64,000 bases of DNA from Agrocybe praecox (Eukaryota > Basidiomycota > Agaricomycetes > Agaricales > Agrocybaceae), in NCBI GenBank assembly GCA_964017145.1, contig OZ024840.1, forward strand, positions 1,798,001-1,862,000, written 5' to 3'. Made by a program: the position numbers and the translations under genes. Below the pieces are notes generated by a model. It worked only from the letters and a program-made list of their open reading frames with translations, made no database searches and was not told the DNA's origin. Positions 34,719-47,144 of the stretch are shown in pieces; position 1 is the stretch's first letter, and each line of letters starts with the position of its first letter.

Positions 34719-36362
34719 TCAACGAACGGAAGACTTCTCTGGCGTCAGAGGGCGCCCACTTTCGATTTTCCTCTTCTTGTCTTCAAGATCGTTGCGTTGC
34801 TTCTCCAGGGCGTCCTTCATTTCCTTGTGGCGAGCATAGAGCTCCTCCTCGGATTGCTTGAGCTTAGCTTCCTTCTCTTGCACCTTTTGTTGGAAGACCA
34901 TCTTCATCTCTGCCTCCATCTTGGCAAGCTTGGCTTCGTGCAACACACGCTCTTCCTGTAGTCGGACAGCAGGGCTATAAAAAGGTGAGGAACTGGGTCT
35001 GACACTCAAATAAAAAATAGGATAACATACTTGACTTCCTTGAAGACAGAAGAATCTTGAGCAACACCCATGCTCAAAAGTTTCTCTGTTCGCCAGTTCT
35101 CGTAGAGGACATCGTTGGTGTATTCTCTGAGTTCCTCCATATATGTTCGGACGAGCATTTGACGAAGCTTAACAAAGTCGCAGTGCTCTTCATTGTCAAC
35201 TTCTACGACTCCCCAAGGATACTCACGACCACGGACTTGACGACCATCCGGAGTGTTCACGAGCCTGTCAGATCCGACGACAGCGAAGGGGATCTTGCTG
35301 GCAATTTCTTCAGCCTCAGCAATTGTCTCCTCATCCTCGTTCTCGTAGGTAGGCGCTTGGAAGATGTGAATATTGTGGAAGGCGATATCTGCCAAAATCT
35401 GGGAGAAATGAGTGAGATATGACAGGCACGGAAAAAATCACATCGGCATACCCTCTCCTTGAATTCGGTAACCTCTTCGTCTGTCAAAGTATCCGCCTTG
35501 GCAATGATAGGGATGAGGTTGACTTTGGTGTGCAGTCTGCGCATAAACTCAATATCGAGTTGCTTGAGCCTTTAGACAGCGGTCAGGACGCGTGACGAAT
35601 GATAGGGGGCGTGGTAAACTTACGAATGGCCTGTGGGCTGGATGAAGTACAGGCAAGCGTGGACACGGTTATCTACAATTTTGGTCCTGTTGACGCGATT
35701 CTCTTGTTCGAGATAGGAGTCAAAGCGGGATTCAATATTTTCGACAATAGGCTTCCAGCTAGAAACGGGGATGTGATGTTCAGTCGCGTCGGAGATGGTG
35801 TCATCAGAACAAGAATAATACCTGTCATCGTTATTGACAAAGTCACCGAATCCGGGAGTGTCAACCACAGTTAGGTGAAGGCGAACACCGTTTTCCTCAA
35901 TATCTACGTAAGAGAAGACGGTCAGAATACGTGTCTTTAGGTATGAATACAAAAATAGGTACCTGCACCGATACTCTCGATAGCAACGGTCTTCGGCCTA
36001 TCAGCGGCTGGGGAAAGAGGCTCCTTGGGTGGATAAAGGCTTGTGTTGAAGAGGGTGTTAATGAGCGTAGACTTTCCGAGCCCAGACTCCCCTGTTCAGA
36101 CGTGATGAGAAAAGAGTCGTAACCAAGGACAAAAGCGAGACTGACCAACAACCATGGCAGTGAACTGGAAACCCTTCCTGACACTCTTTCTATGGACCTG
36201 GTTTGGGAGGTTTGCAAAGCCCACGTAACCCATGAGCTTTTTGCGAATGACGCTAGAGACGCCAGCTGTATGAGTAGTATTGACTAGGGACGGACTGGAA
36301 CCGTTGAGACCGCCATTTGAAATAACATCGCCATTGCGGGAAGAAGTATAGGATTCGGCCAT
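34719..36362 (-). CDS. CDC3: Septin, Cdc3 type
   Basis: GTP-binding filament-forming protein at the bud neck or septum. About 400 residues. A short N-terminal region is followed by the polybasic phosphoinositide-binding segment [20 protein letters not shown]. The P-loop GESGLGKST is rebuilt across an intron (gttg|gg). G3 is [10 protein letters not shown]4 is AKAD in [11 protein letters not shown], and the septin unique element runs from [18 protein letters not shown] to [16 protein letters not shown]. After [14 protein letters not shown] the C-terminal coiled coil spans about 90 residues ([20 protein letters not shown] region) and ends LTPEKSSVR. The [14 protein letters not shown] signature places it in the Cdc3/SEPT7 group rather than Cdc10, 11 or 12. 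At least seven exons. Confidence 0.95.
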
Positions 36363-37639
36363 CTAGGAAAAGGGAGGTGAGGAAGGGAAAGGAGGGATTT
36401 GAAAGCAAAATTACTTTTAAGTTGACTTGGTCAAGGGGAAGGAAAGAAGTCGGGCGATGTTGTATTTGTTTGGCTGTGGTGGCAAAGCCCACGTCCAATT
36501 TGGGTTTCGGTAACAGCAAGCCCTGATCTTGTTTCTCATCAGTTCTAGCTCGTCGTCCGTCCCTACCACATAACTTACCCATTGAAATCCTTTTCGTCCC
36601 TGTTCCATCGTAGTAGCTGCTGGAAACACCCTGCATCGTGTTTTTTCCCTCTCTTATCCACCATGCGTCTCCCGTGAGGCGTCTCCTCCAGACTCTCACT
36701 CGACTTCCACATACTCAGGCTCTGACGCGTTGACTGGAACTATCAAAAATAAAAACCTCACTAGGCAAACTCATTCATGAGAGCTAAACTTAGATGTCCC
36801 AGCCGTGTTAATAAATAGGTCTCAAGCCTTGCCAAATGAAATATCCACATTCTCTAAATCGTTTCAACTACATTCCTGGCACTCGACAAACAATATCCGT
36901 TGCGCGTCCTGTGCGATATAGGGGACCAAGCAGTGGCAAAACCGGCAAGCCTGCTGGCACGGGACATGATGAACGCGAACTTGCATACTAGGCTCGCTGT
37001 CATACAATCTTCCTTATCATTAAGTGAATATGAAGGCTTCCTGAAGTATAACATAAATGAATCCTCCTCTGGTGCAAGCTGTACACGGCTTTCTTTATCT
37101 ACTGACGGAAACAATGTTGCGTCACTGCGGTACCGTCCGGGTAGAACAGAAAGCATGTCTTTCGATAACTTTGGCAAATGATGAGAGGGTTCATTGGTGC
37201 TAATGTCAATGAGATTGGTGATTTGCTCTTGGCATGTTCATTAAAAGAGGTAAAAGTTCAAAGTACAGGGTGCTATGAACTGTTTTGTGAATTTATGCGC
37301 GTTTGTTGTGCAACTATTATTCCAAAAGTTTTTCGTGAATTTCACTCGAAAGGCTTCTTAGTTCCATGAAGTTCTTCCAAATGTGTCGTGGGTGATGCTC
37401 CTTTCAAGGTATTGAAGAGACACTTGGTCTGATGAGAGAATATTAAACAAAAGGAATAAAAGGAAGTGGAAAATCTACTGTCGAACTGCAAGAGCTCTAG
37501 GTCAGTCAAAGAAAAACGACACGCACAAGATTCACAACTTTCTCGTTCCTACTGGGAGCTTCACTCACAAAAGAGCAAATATGCGATTATAATTCTATAT
37601 TTCGAGAACAAATAAGTAATTTTGTGGAGAATGTGTTCG
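36363..37639 (-). other. 1.3 kb intergenic region upstream of the septin gene
   Basis: Septin promoter side plus the 3' flank of mS35. Overlapping frames exist on opposite strands at 36854-37177 (minus, 107 codons) and 36900-37181 (plus, 93 codons). Neither has recognisable motifs and each could be the other's shadow. A spliced septin leader is possible since CT-rich and AG sites abound. Confidence 0.4.
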
Positions 37640-38567
37640 TTATGCACTTTGCTCGGGTCTAGGTGGCAGCCATTCTTCAGGGAAATCTCGAAGTGTGGTT
37701 CGGTTAAACGCCTTGTAACCGCGATGGTCTCCCTTTTTGGCTTTCCGTACTTTCGACATTAAGTGGCGAACGTCGAGGGGAACATCAGCGAATGAATCCG
37801 CTCCGTTCTAAAAGCAACATCAGTTATATACAGTAACCGTAGTAAGATATGACGCACATTGGCTTCTTCAATCATCTTGTCCAGCGTGTCACTTGCCCAC
37901 TTCAAGTTTTGAGATGCTTTAGGGAAGTCTTCGCATGAAATCTTCACGTAACCGTTGCCCCAGACGTCTAGGCTACTAACGCCTGCATCCGCATGTGGAA
38001 CGGGACTCCATCTTGGGCCCGCTAGCAGAATGAATTTATGAATCGCAGCTTCATCCTTCAATGGAAGCTTGTCCACAGGGGCGACTACGACACGCTTGAG
38101 GGAGACCGGATGAGCTTCTCCTTGATATTGTACTGAACGGACTATTAGCGGCGTGTCCGATGTCGGAGGAATGAAGTCTTTTCGGTAGGCTTTCAAGGAA
38201 CATGAGTATACGTATCTTCTTCGTGTGTATAGCCCTGAGACTTACCGACAAGCTTCGGCATTTCGTGTTCGATGAGCCGCATATAGTGCAGCATCTGTCG
38301 TTGTTGTTCCAAAATCATATGGTCAAGAGACGGGGCGTCATCCACTTCATCCTCCAAGTCAATAGTATCCCATGCATCCTCCAAGTCTTCTTCAAGTACA
38401 CTGACTCTCCTCCTACCGCCGACCGGCGCTTCCTCTTTACTTCGTTTCTGGCGCGCAAGTACTGTGGAAGAGCTGCTGAAGTGGTGCTTCAAAGACACAT
38501 TTTTGGTGACGCGAGGTGCTCGCAGAGTCCTAGAGATTGATAAGCATTTAGCCAGAGACGAGGCCAT
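37640..38567 (-). CDS. RSM24: Mitochondrial small ribosomal subunit protein mS35 (Rsm24)
   Basis: Mitochondria-specific protein of the 37S ribosomal subunit. The start MASSLAKCLSISRTLRAPRV gives a basic presequence and is chosen over an ATG 13 codons upstream. An acidic region (EEDLEDAWDTIDLEDEVDD) and the helix LEQQRQMLHYMRLIEHEMPK follow. The conserved core is AYRKDFIPPTSDTPLIVRSV, YQGEAHPVSLKRVV, KFILLAGPRWSP and KISCEDFPKASQNLKWASDT. The last exon gives FADVPLDVRHLMSKVRKAKK then FPEEWLPPRPEQSA and stop. About 250 residues in four exons. It is divergent from the DUF866 gene with about 225 bases between starts. Confidence 0.9.
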
Positions 38568-38792
38568 GGTAGACGTAGAAGAAGCAGAAATTGTCCACCC
38601 GAACAAAAGCCTGAAAGAATGGTCGGGTTAGCGTTCTTTCGCGTCGTCGGGAGTCGTGTTTGAAGGTTTTGCCAAATAAACACAAGTAACGAGATTGCCT
38701 TCTCTGGCGTTGGCTCTTCCCGATCCGGAAATTGACCGATCGCAGCCTTCACACCCTACCTCCATCTCTCTACACAAATCCAACCGATAACT

Positions 38793-39589
38793 ATGGTTGT
38801 ACGTGACGATTCTTATGCTCGTCTACAGTATTTAAACTGAAAATCAGTGCAGCGCTTGCAACTCTCGATAAAAGCCGAGTTGGAGAATGTCACCAATCTC
38901 GAACCTGCCTCCAAAGATTTTGAATACTTCTTCCAAGTAGGAGCGCCAAAGATATCAGAAGATGAAGTAAAATAAACACCAAAATTCTAGGTGAAATGCA
39001 CAAGTTGTAATGAAATTCACTCCAAATTTGTTGCTTTGAATCGCCTTGTAAGTTGCTCGACTTGCTCACTGGGGCCTCAAACTAATCGATTACGCACAAC
39101 AGGAGAAATACGAAGTCTCTGGTGGCAAAGGAAGCACAGCCAATTTTGTTTGGAAATGTAGTTTGTGTAATTATCAATTCAACTTGTTCTAATGCTCCTA
39201 TCTAATCACCAGACAGGTAAACGAGAAAGCTCTGCAAAGTTCGAAACTACTGTCCCAACCCCATACACATCGGAGAACGCTCAGTTCCAACCTTTATTGG
39301 TCATCGAATGCCGTGGTCTTGAATTCATTGGATTTGATCCAAGGGTATGTGATAGATTGCTCCGTGCCAAATACATTTTTGATAAAAGATATAGGGAACT
39401 TGGAAATGTGCTGGAATGACTGGGACACAATTCCCTGAGGTTGACCTGGTGGAAGGTGAATGGAATGATTATGACGAGAAGGTACGTGGTCTTATTTTCT
39501 CGATTTTTCCTGTCACCTAAAAATTAAACCAGGCCGCACTTCCTGTTGGGATCTCAGATGTTCAAAGCAAATGGGATAGAGCACCATAG
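38793..39589 (+). CDS. CXXC zinc-binding protein (DUF866, C1orf123/CZIB family)
   Basis: Small conserved eukaryotic protein of about 160 residues with two CXXC pairs that bind zinc; the cellular role is poorly known. Exon 1 is only ten bases (atg gtt gta c), so the start reads MVVLQRLQLSIKAELENVTN. Then DFEYFFQ | VKCTSCNEIHSKFVALNRL (first CXXC) | EKYEVSGGKGSTANFVWKCS with the second CXXC completed across an intron (WKCSLCKRES) | FETTVPTPYTSENAQFQPLL and IECRGLEFIGFDPR | acidic EVDLVEGEWNDYDEK | VGISDVQSKWDRAP. The two cysteine pairs are intact. Six or seven exons of typical size. Confidence 0.92.
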
Positions 39590-39833
39590 AAAGATCTTAG
39601 TTGTATATTAAGCGCTCAAGCTAGGAGGAATCCGATAACACTGGCATTCCGATATTTTCTACTGGATATACCGTCCGAATCAAATTTCTGGCAAATAATG
39701 AATACGTATAACACATTATTATTACTGATTAAGTGTACAAGGTCAAGCAAGGTCCAGCTTTTGAGGGTATCACGGCTAAGTACTACAAATGATTCCATAA
39801 AAAGCAATTCTATCATTCCATTCATCGTCCAGA

Positions 39834-42011
39834 TTATGTTTCGTTATATCCGCCTTCCTCTCTGCTCGAGGTTGGTCTAGGGTCCTCCTTAGAAGACTCT
39901 CGACCCATGAGAACTTCTTTCTTCCACTTCGTATCCCCGGGAACCTTCGCTGTTACGAAAACTTTAGCATGGTGCGACGTATCCATTATCTTCTGTTTCC
40001 CTGAGGCTACTGCATGAACCTGCGCTTTCTTAAACTTCGTCCAATGTTCAATACTAGTGCGTCAAGTGAGTTATTGGATATTATGATGATAATTTCATAT
40101 TACTCACCCCCAGAGGGCAGCTTCTGCCTTGCTAATTTGTACTTTGCGCATATCGACGCCTCTATCATTCAGAACCTCTATGAATCTATGGAAATGCTAT
40201 TCACGAATTTAGGAGACGTTATCCTCAATAGTGCAACGAGTGTGCCTACATCTACAGAAGTCCTAACTTTTGAGTTGAGTATCTATCACTCTGCTGAATA
40301 AAAGAAAAAACCCAAACACTAACCTATAATGGCCCGACAAGGGAGATAATTTGTGTATTACTCCCTGCTTGACAGTTATTAGACCGGCGGATGTGACGAT
40401 CCCACCTGATACAAAAGACGAATGTTGAAAAGCTCCAGTTTCTGAATATGGAATGGCTAGTTGGACTTGGTACGGGAACTTCATTATAAATTCAAACGAA
40501 CCTTTGATACCAATAAAAATGTTGACTTTGACTCATGCATCAGTAGACAAGTTGGTCTGACGGAACTGTAAGAAGACTCAACAGTTTTTATCCTAAGCAT
40601 CGCGTCAACTTGGTCTTTCATACAAAAAAAAATCAAAATGGTACGCACGGCAACATATATCCAAGTATTTCGTTTGACGGTCTTTCTCAATAATCGATCC
40701 ATAGCACCTTTTGGTGTGAAATGTCGGCGGATATACCTAGACCAAGAGTGTTCACCCTTTGGCCCGCCGGCATAATGAGTTGCTGCATTTTCTTGATCCT
40801 TCGAGCTAACAGGTTGGAGGCCAGTGCTTTGTTCGACAACATCCTGCAGCTTGCTAGGTCCGATCCCCCTTGAAGACATACTTTGGGGAATTATACCTTG
40901 TCCATCTCCAGCATCTTTCCAATCTCCGGCGGTAGTGTCAACTGGTTGGTTGTTCTTTTCCCAGTATAGTTTTCCGTCTTCTCCAATTCTGATGAGGTAG
41001 TTTAGCCCTAAAATATGTTAAGCCTGTCATGGCCATAACTTGGATTGCGTTCGATAAATTCTCACGTTGTTCTCCGGAAAGATAACTGGAGCCTGTAGTC
41101 AAGATACTTCCATCCATGATACATATACGCGACTCACATTATTCGCTATATTGAAATTTATCAGTGGGAGAAACGCACCAAAAAAACTGCATCACTAACC
41201 TCTTTATCAAGCCGTTCACGAGGACACTGGTCAAGAGAAACGTTCTTTCCACCGCCGTAATCCAACCTTAGGACGGCAATATAAATCGACATCATTCTCT
41301 CGTGTGATATACACGCACCACTTGAAGAAATTCTCTTTTGTATCCTCTTCTTGCCATTTCCTGTGGTACCACTAGTCGGACCCAGCCATACAATTTCAAC
41401 ATCTGGCATAAATTCTGAAAGAAAATAATCGCTACCTTCACTAATACATCAAGCCTGTTAGCATACAAGAGTCACGAATGAGCGAAGCAATACTCAACAA
41501 TTTGAGCCATATCGATGTTTTCTGTCCATGTAACAATATAAGTGACTATCAGTAAGAACCACGGATGGAACTCACCCATCAATCAACTCCAGCCAATGTT
41601 GCGTCTCCAAATGCTTCTCCTGCGCCTCGACCTGTACCCCATTATCTCTAAGCATATCATTCTTAAATTTCAGCTGTCCAATAAGGAACGTCGCTCGTCT
41701 CCAACGCTCGCGCGGAGTCGCGTCCTGTTGCATCGCCTTGTTCCTATATACCTGCCTCATCGAGTTTGGAAATAGGAATTCCATACTCCAAGTCAATATG
41801 TCGTCGCAAGAAATAGGGCGAAAGTAAGCCATAGACTAACCTCTAGCTTAACATTGTTAGCTGCATCGTCCCACCGCAGTTCAGAGTTCAAATGACGGTC
41901 TTTCGTCAAATTGTGTCGGCCTCTCCACAGTCGTTGGATCATAATAGCAGCTGCAGTCTTCGCAGCCTCCTTATTCTTATCGCTGTGGCTGCTGGATCGA
42001 CCAAAAGTCAT
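39834..42011 (-). CDS. IQ-motif protein related to plant IQM calmodulin-binding proteins
   Basis: Function unknown in fungi; plant IQM proteins bind calmodulin. About 550 residues. It starts MTFGRSSSHSDKNKE; the IQ motif is AAAIMIQRLWRGRHNL near residues 20-36, followed by RWDDAANNVKLE. Later shared blocks are the 'WLDxGxGK' equivalent LDYGGGKNVSLDQCPRERLD, then YLIRIGEDGKLYWEKN, WIYV, and the most characteristic GAFQHSSFVSGGIVTSAG with HKLSPLSGHYR. After SGHYR the chain resumes HFHRFIEVLNDRGVDM, KVQISKAEAALWG, IEHWTKFKKAQVHAV, and ends REEGGYNET. The splice between SGHYR and HFHRFI could not be placed with certainty: it needs either one 123-base intron or two, one of them only 21 bases. The family call rests on the GAFQHSSF...SGHY block. 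Confidence 0.8.
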
Positions 42012-42510
42012 CAGAGGTATAATTTGTAATAGTCGTCAAAACCAGGTATTCGTGTATGTCGAGGGTACGTGAACGAGAAAGACAAGCTGAGAATGCAAAA
42101 AATTCCAAAGGGCACCTCAGTACAAAAATAGCACTTTCCACAGTCACCGATGACGTCATAGCCATTAAAATTAGATTGCTACACAACTAAGAGAGCGAGA
42201 GAGAATCGATGTGCTATGTTTGTGAGAGGGTAATAGTAGGTAGTAGTACGACAGAAGACGAAGAAAACTTGAAGAAGCAGAAAAAAATGAGATAGAAGCG
42301 CTAGATGATGCCAGGACAGACAGTGGTTGTTGAATATGATTGTGATGAGGAAAATGATCATGAACATGAAGGCAACAGAAAAAGAAAAGGCCGTGAATGC
42401 AGGGGTAGAAGAGATGGATGGAATGTAATGTCAGAGAAAAGAGTGGGAAAAAATGATGAGTGCTCGTTGGTTGTTAGTAGTAGTAGTAGTAGTAAAGTTT
42501 TTCATAGTTC
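42012..42510 (-). other. Gap between BCK1 end and the IQM-like gene
   Basis: Upstream region of the IQM-like gene and 3' flank of BCK1. It holds a TAG/CTA microsatellite (42474-42494) just past the BCK1 stop. No gene seen. Confidence 0.55.
42474..42494. repeat. (TAG)n microsatellite, about seven units
   Basis: tag is repeated about seven times; on the coding strand of BCK1 this is CTA in the 3' untranslated region, starting about 17 bases after the stop codon. Confidence 0.85.
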
Positions 42511-45500
42511 TTATGTGAATTCGGTGAAGACCCAGCCTGGTGGCAGGATAAGGTATGGGTGTTTTCGGAGCTCTGCTGCACTCGGTCGATCCTCCGGGTT
42601 ACTGAGAAAGAAAAAAAAAGTTCAATCAACCAGTCAAAGAACAACCAGATCGAGGGTCCACTCACATCGCAAAGCATTTTAATCTAAAGTCGTCCGCTTC
42701 CGGCAACAAAGGTGTAATATCCTCTGGGACAGGCGGCGGTTGTTTCGACTGGTAAAGCTTGAACATAACCGCAACCATCTCCTCACCCGACCAAGGCCTG
42801 ATACCCGCCCACATCTCCAGGACCACACAGCCAACACTCCAGATATCAATCTTGAAGTTGTACCCCTTTCCTTGAGTATTGATGACCTCCGGGGCCATCC
42901 AGAACACGGTGCCCTGCATAGCCGTGAACGCACCGCCGTGGACATCTTCCGTCCTCTTCGAAATACCAAAATCAGAAATCTTACACGTTCCCGACATTTC
43001 CACCAGGATATTGTCGGCTTTCAAATCCTTTAAAAAAAGAAGGAAACCGAAAATATCTCAGCACAGAATCTAACACACAGAGAAGAAGAAAAAACACGTA
43101 CCCTGTGAAGAATACCTTTCGAATGAAGATATTCAAGCCCGCTCAAGATCTGAGCGGTAAAGGACCTCGTTACGTTATCGTCGAATCTCCCATGCTTGTG
43201 CAAGCAGCTGCCAACAGAGCCACCAGGAACGTATTCCAGGAATCTGTCAAAATATAACACATTATGAGTATGACCACATCTAACCATAAAAATAGAAACC
43301 AAAAAATAGGAAAGGAAGGAAGAAACGTACATGCTCAAATTAGCCAGAGTCTCTTCGAATCCCAAATACTGTACGATATGCGGATGATCGAGATCCCGCA
43401 ACGTCTCGCTCTCCATCTTCAGCGCTTGCACAACCGTATGTTGCCTCGAGTCGCTCTTGTCGCTAGGCGTCTGTGGCAGTTCCACCTGTTTAACAGCGAT
43501 CATTTCTCCGGTAGTCGCGTTCAATGCAAGGTAGACACGTCCATAAGTACCCTTTCCGATCAGCTCTCCACGAACCCATTTGAACGTCGCTAGAAAGGGG
43601 GAATCAGCAAAAGAACAAAAAATAGATTCAGTCGCGAAAAGAGAACATACTAGGACCAGGACCACTCGATGGCGATTCAGGCAACGATGAAGTAGAGGCA
43701 CTCCTCGCAGTAGTGACTTCCTCCAACTTGCTCCCCCAGAGCTTCGTACTGCGTTTGCGCTTCATATTATCAGCATAGGCCGTATGATCCGCCGCCCTCG
43801 ACGTGCGATCAATCCGCTTCTTATGTTCCTGCGCAACAATCCGAATAGACTTCTTCGCCTTCATCTTCGTCTTCTCATCAGTGGCAGGGATTGGCGGGGG
43901 TATCATGCCGGCAGGGGGCGCACTGCTCGTGGGAGATGTATCACCCGATGCTGTAGCCTCAATGACCGGCTTGTCGAGATCATGAGTAGGGAAGAACTTC
44001 TCGAGGTGGTCGTAGATGTTTTCTGGTGGAGGTCTGGCCCAATTATCACCTTCGGGGTCGATAAAGGTGCTTTCAGGCCGGCCTGATGCAGATAACAAGC
44101 GCGCAGCAGCCGGTGGTGGTCGGTAGCTAGAGGGAGGGAGGTCCTTCGGAGGTACTGGTGGTCTGGCTGTCACCTGAGTGGAACTATTTCCAGTATCCGG
44201 ACTAGGAGAATCCGCTGGGATTTCAATGTGCACTGTGAGAGGAGGTCTGTTCGCTGACTGCATAGGCTCAGGGCGCACGATCCAAGTTCCACCGCTACCT
44301 TCGTCGTCGTCGTCGTCTGCTAGGTACGAGTCTGTCGAAAAGTTATTCTCCGGGAGAGGTGGAGAAAGTGATCTTGTAGGTTGAACCGACGCTTTGGACA
44401 CATACGTCTCTGTATCCCAGCCATTGACCATCTGCTTGAGAGTTGCTTGATCCTCTTGCTTGAGAGTCTGATCCGAGTTGGAATCGCGACCATACGGAGA
44501 AGCGTCCGGCGATGAAGGAGGAGAAACTTCAGCAATAGGGTTTCCGTTCTCGGAAGATTCGTATCTTGTCGAACTCTGGGGGCTGATGGGCGTGTGAGGA
44601 GGGCTTGTGTTAGCAGTCTCGGGCCCTGACGCTGATGAGCGATCTGAACGGTCACTATGATGATGATTAGGTCTAGGGCGAGGTCCAGGAATACCGATAC
44701 CAGGGGAGTGGTAGGGCCTGCTCGGTGAAACTGTACGGGGGGACCTATTTGATTCTCCAGAGTCCAAATTCGAACCATATATTGGGGATTGCATGCGCCG
44801 CGAGGAAGATGGAGAGTACGTAGCATCGCCCGTAGCAGACTGTGGACGAGGGTACGGGTCGTGATTAAGACTAACCAAGCTTGAAGAATTGTATCCTCGG
44901 CTGCCATAGTGATTAGACGAAGAACTTGGGTGATAATCAGAAGCGGATGGGCCATGTGGGAGAGGCCTGATCCCTCCAGTACGAGGAGGTTCGTAAGACT
45001 TTGGAGTCCCTATTGATAGATTGGTACTTGACAAGCCTCCTGTAGAGAAAGGACTTGTTTGTGGTCGTGTGTGTGTAGGAAGTTGCGGCACTGGATTTCG
45101 ACGAGCAGCTGTATTGTTGAGCGACCGGAGACTATCCATGCTCTTCGTCGATGATTTGTTGAGCCTGCTGCCACTGTTCTGCCAACTTGAACTCGCATTT
45201 GCCGGGGACACTTGAGGCGGCTTGCGACTTGAGCCGTCTTCTGCTTTCCAACTAGCTAACACAGTCGGAGGAACAGGCCAACGTCCGGCCCGTTGTTGTG
45301 TCTGCATTGATGGTCGCAGGGGTTCTGATTGTAAAGGTAATTGTAACGTCGTACTCGAACTGGACGACGGCGCTGGTCTTGATGAGTAGACATTGTGCCT
45401 CGCACTGAACGGGGAAGTGGGTTTATTAGTGTATCGATTCGTTGGGCGTGAGCGGCTTAAAGGAGAAGGTTCATCTGTTGGCCGCGTTGCAGGCATAAGG

Positions 45501-47051
45501 ATTTCCCAGGAATTATCGTCTTCATCATAGGTCTGTCTTGCTCGCAAGTTATCCTTGGATAGTTCTGGACGTAACTTGGTTAGCGATGGGTTCTCTCGAC
45601 TGCGCATTGGCTTGAGCGAAGGTTCTGCTATTTGAGTCTGAGTGGTGGATTCCGAGGCTCTCGGGGCAGGTTCGGGTGCTGCATCGGAGGCAGATCGTGA
45701 GTGAATCTGTCGATCTTGAGACATGGGCAGAGAGGGAGTATCTTCATGCAAAGTGAATGATGGACGGTGAGGAGACTTGGAGGGAGGACCGGTTGGAATG
45801 GGAGGTAATGGCGCATGTCCATACTTTTCATCCTTTCTTGATGGTCTTTGCCATTCAGATTGTTGTTGAGATGACTGAGGAGGTTGAGGAAGCGGTTCGG
45901 TCTGACGCGGAGAGCCAGGGCGCGGATAATAGGGAAGACTGGGTCGCCGAGGAGGGGAGGGGGGAAGTTCTGATGGTATGGGGGCACCTTGTGATTGAGA
46001 TGCACGAGCCGGTGGCCTGCTGGTTTCACGCTGTTGGGGATTCTCGCCATCAGCATCATAACCGACTTCCAAGGGAGTACTTTCGCTAGTGGATGAAACG
46101 CTGCCATTTCTTGACCTACTGGTGCGACGTTTGATACGCAAAGGATTTGTGGTGGGTAAAGGGGGAAGAACGTGAGCGATATTGGAAGGAACGGATGATT
46201 GGGAAACATAAAACTTGAGGTTCCCTTTGGCATCCCCATGATCGCGACATAGGTTGAAAAGACGTTCATTTGATAGAGCCTCTCCGATTGCAAAGGAGCC
46301 GATTTCGGTTTTGTAAATGGCATATGGGTAAAGTTCGTCGTCGTTGTAAATGTTGAGCTTTATAGATATTTAGAATTACGAATAACACGAGGGAAAAAGA
46401 AAGAAGAACCTTTGTCAAGATAAGCTCCCTAATCTGGAGGGCGTTTTTCGCGCTGCTGATGTCAACAGTAACATACCGCTCGCGATCTGATGTAACAAAG
46501 ATGACTTTCTCAGGAGACGAGGATGAAGTGGAAGAGCCGGTGGTGGAATCTTGGGTGGGAGCTGTTGGAGACTGAGGGGGACTTGTGAGATTGCGGGAAT
46601 TGGCAACAGAATATTTGGTACAGACAGTACGATGATATTTCTTCGCTGCGTTATCTGTTGGCTTTGGACGACCACCAAATGGAGCCTTGAAATTGGAAAA
46701 GAACTTTCTGCTACGAGGAGGCTCTCTGGGTTCGTAGGGCTCTGGAGTTGGGAGGGGCTTTGAGGGGCTGTCTAGTCGTTGCTGAAGGTCGAGAGAGGAT
46801 GAATGAGAGTGGGCTAGGGTGGCTGGGGGCGGTGTGGATGCAGAGGGAGAGTCTGGGGAGAGAGGAGGGTTGTGGTATGGAAGGGAGAGGTTTGGCAAGA
46901 GAACGTCAGGGGGAGTGGGCCTGTGATAGGACGAAATGGGGGGACGCATAGTATTGTAGGACTGCTTGTTGGCGGATTGTTGGTCTTCGTTGTCGGGATT
47001 TGAGACATAATAGAACTTTTTCGGCTTTGCAGATCTCGAGTCCTCAGACAT
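42511..47051 (-). CDS. BCK1: MAP kinase kinase kinase, Bck1 type (cell wall integrity)
   Basis: Serine/threonine kinase of the STE11 family that, downstream of protein kinase C, activates the MAPKK of the cell wall integrity cascade. Roughly 1,400 residues. N-terminal proline-rich region (46800-47000), then a segment of about 100 residues (VIFVTSDRERYVTVDISSAK ... YPYAIYKTEIGSFAIGEALS ... GNLKFYVSQ) that reads like a Ras-association or ubiquitin-like fold. A disordered Ser/Pro/Arg region of over 700 residues follows. The kinase domain starts at about 43590: GKGTYGRVYLAL, IAVKQVELPQ (Lys), FLEYVPGGSVGSCL, GLEYLHSKGILHR + DLKADN, DFGISKR, MQGTVFWMAPEV, and ends NPEDRPSAAELRKHPYLIL plus PPGWVFTEFT. 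The last two sequences match Bck1 rather than Ste11 or Ssk2. A run of Asp codons (44300-44320) lies in the linker. Confidence 0.94.
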
Positions 47052-47144
47052 TTGGAGAGAAACAAAGTGCGTGGGTTTCCCAAGAACGAGAGAGAATTGC
47101 CTCCGCTGATTACCAAATATTAAATATTTGTTTTTTATTTTCTA

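Noticed and set aside
36854..37181. Overlapping 107- and 93-codon frames on opposite strands
   Set aside because: No recognisable motifs, start context or splice support; kept only as a note in the gap entry.
44320..44955. 211-codon minus frame inside BCK1
   Set aside because: Alternative frame of the disordered region; the 837-codon frame continues into the kinase domain and is the real one.
43784..46089. Several plus-strand frames of 60-110 codons under BCK1
   Set aside because: They are antisense shadows of the Ser/Pro-rich coding region of the kinase.
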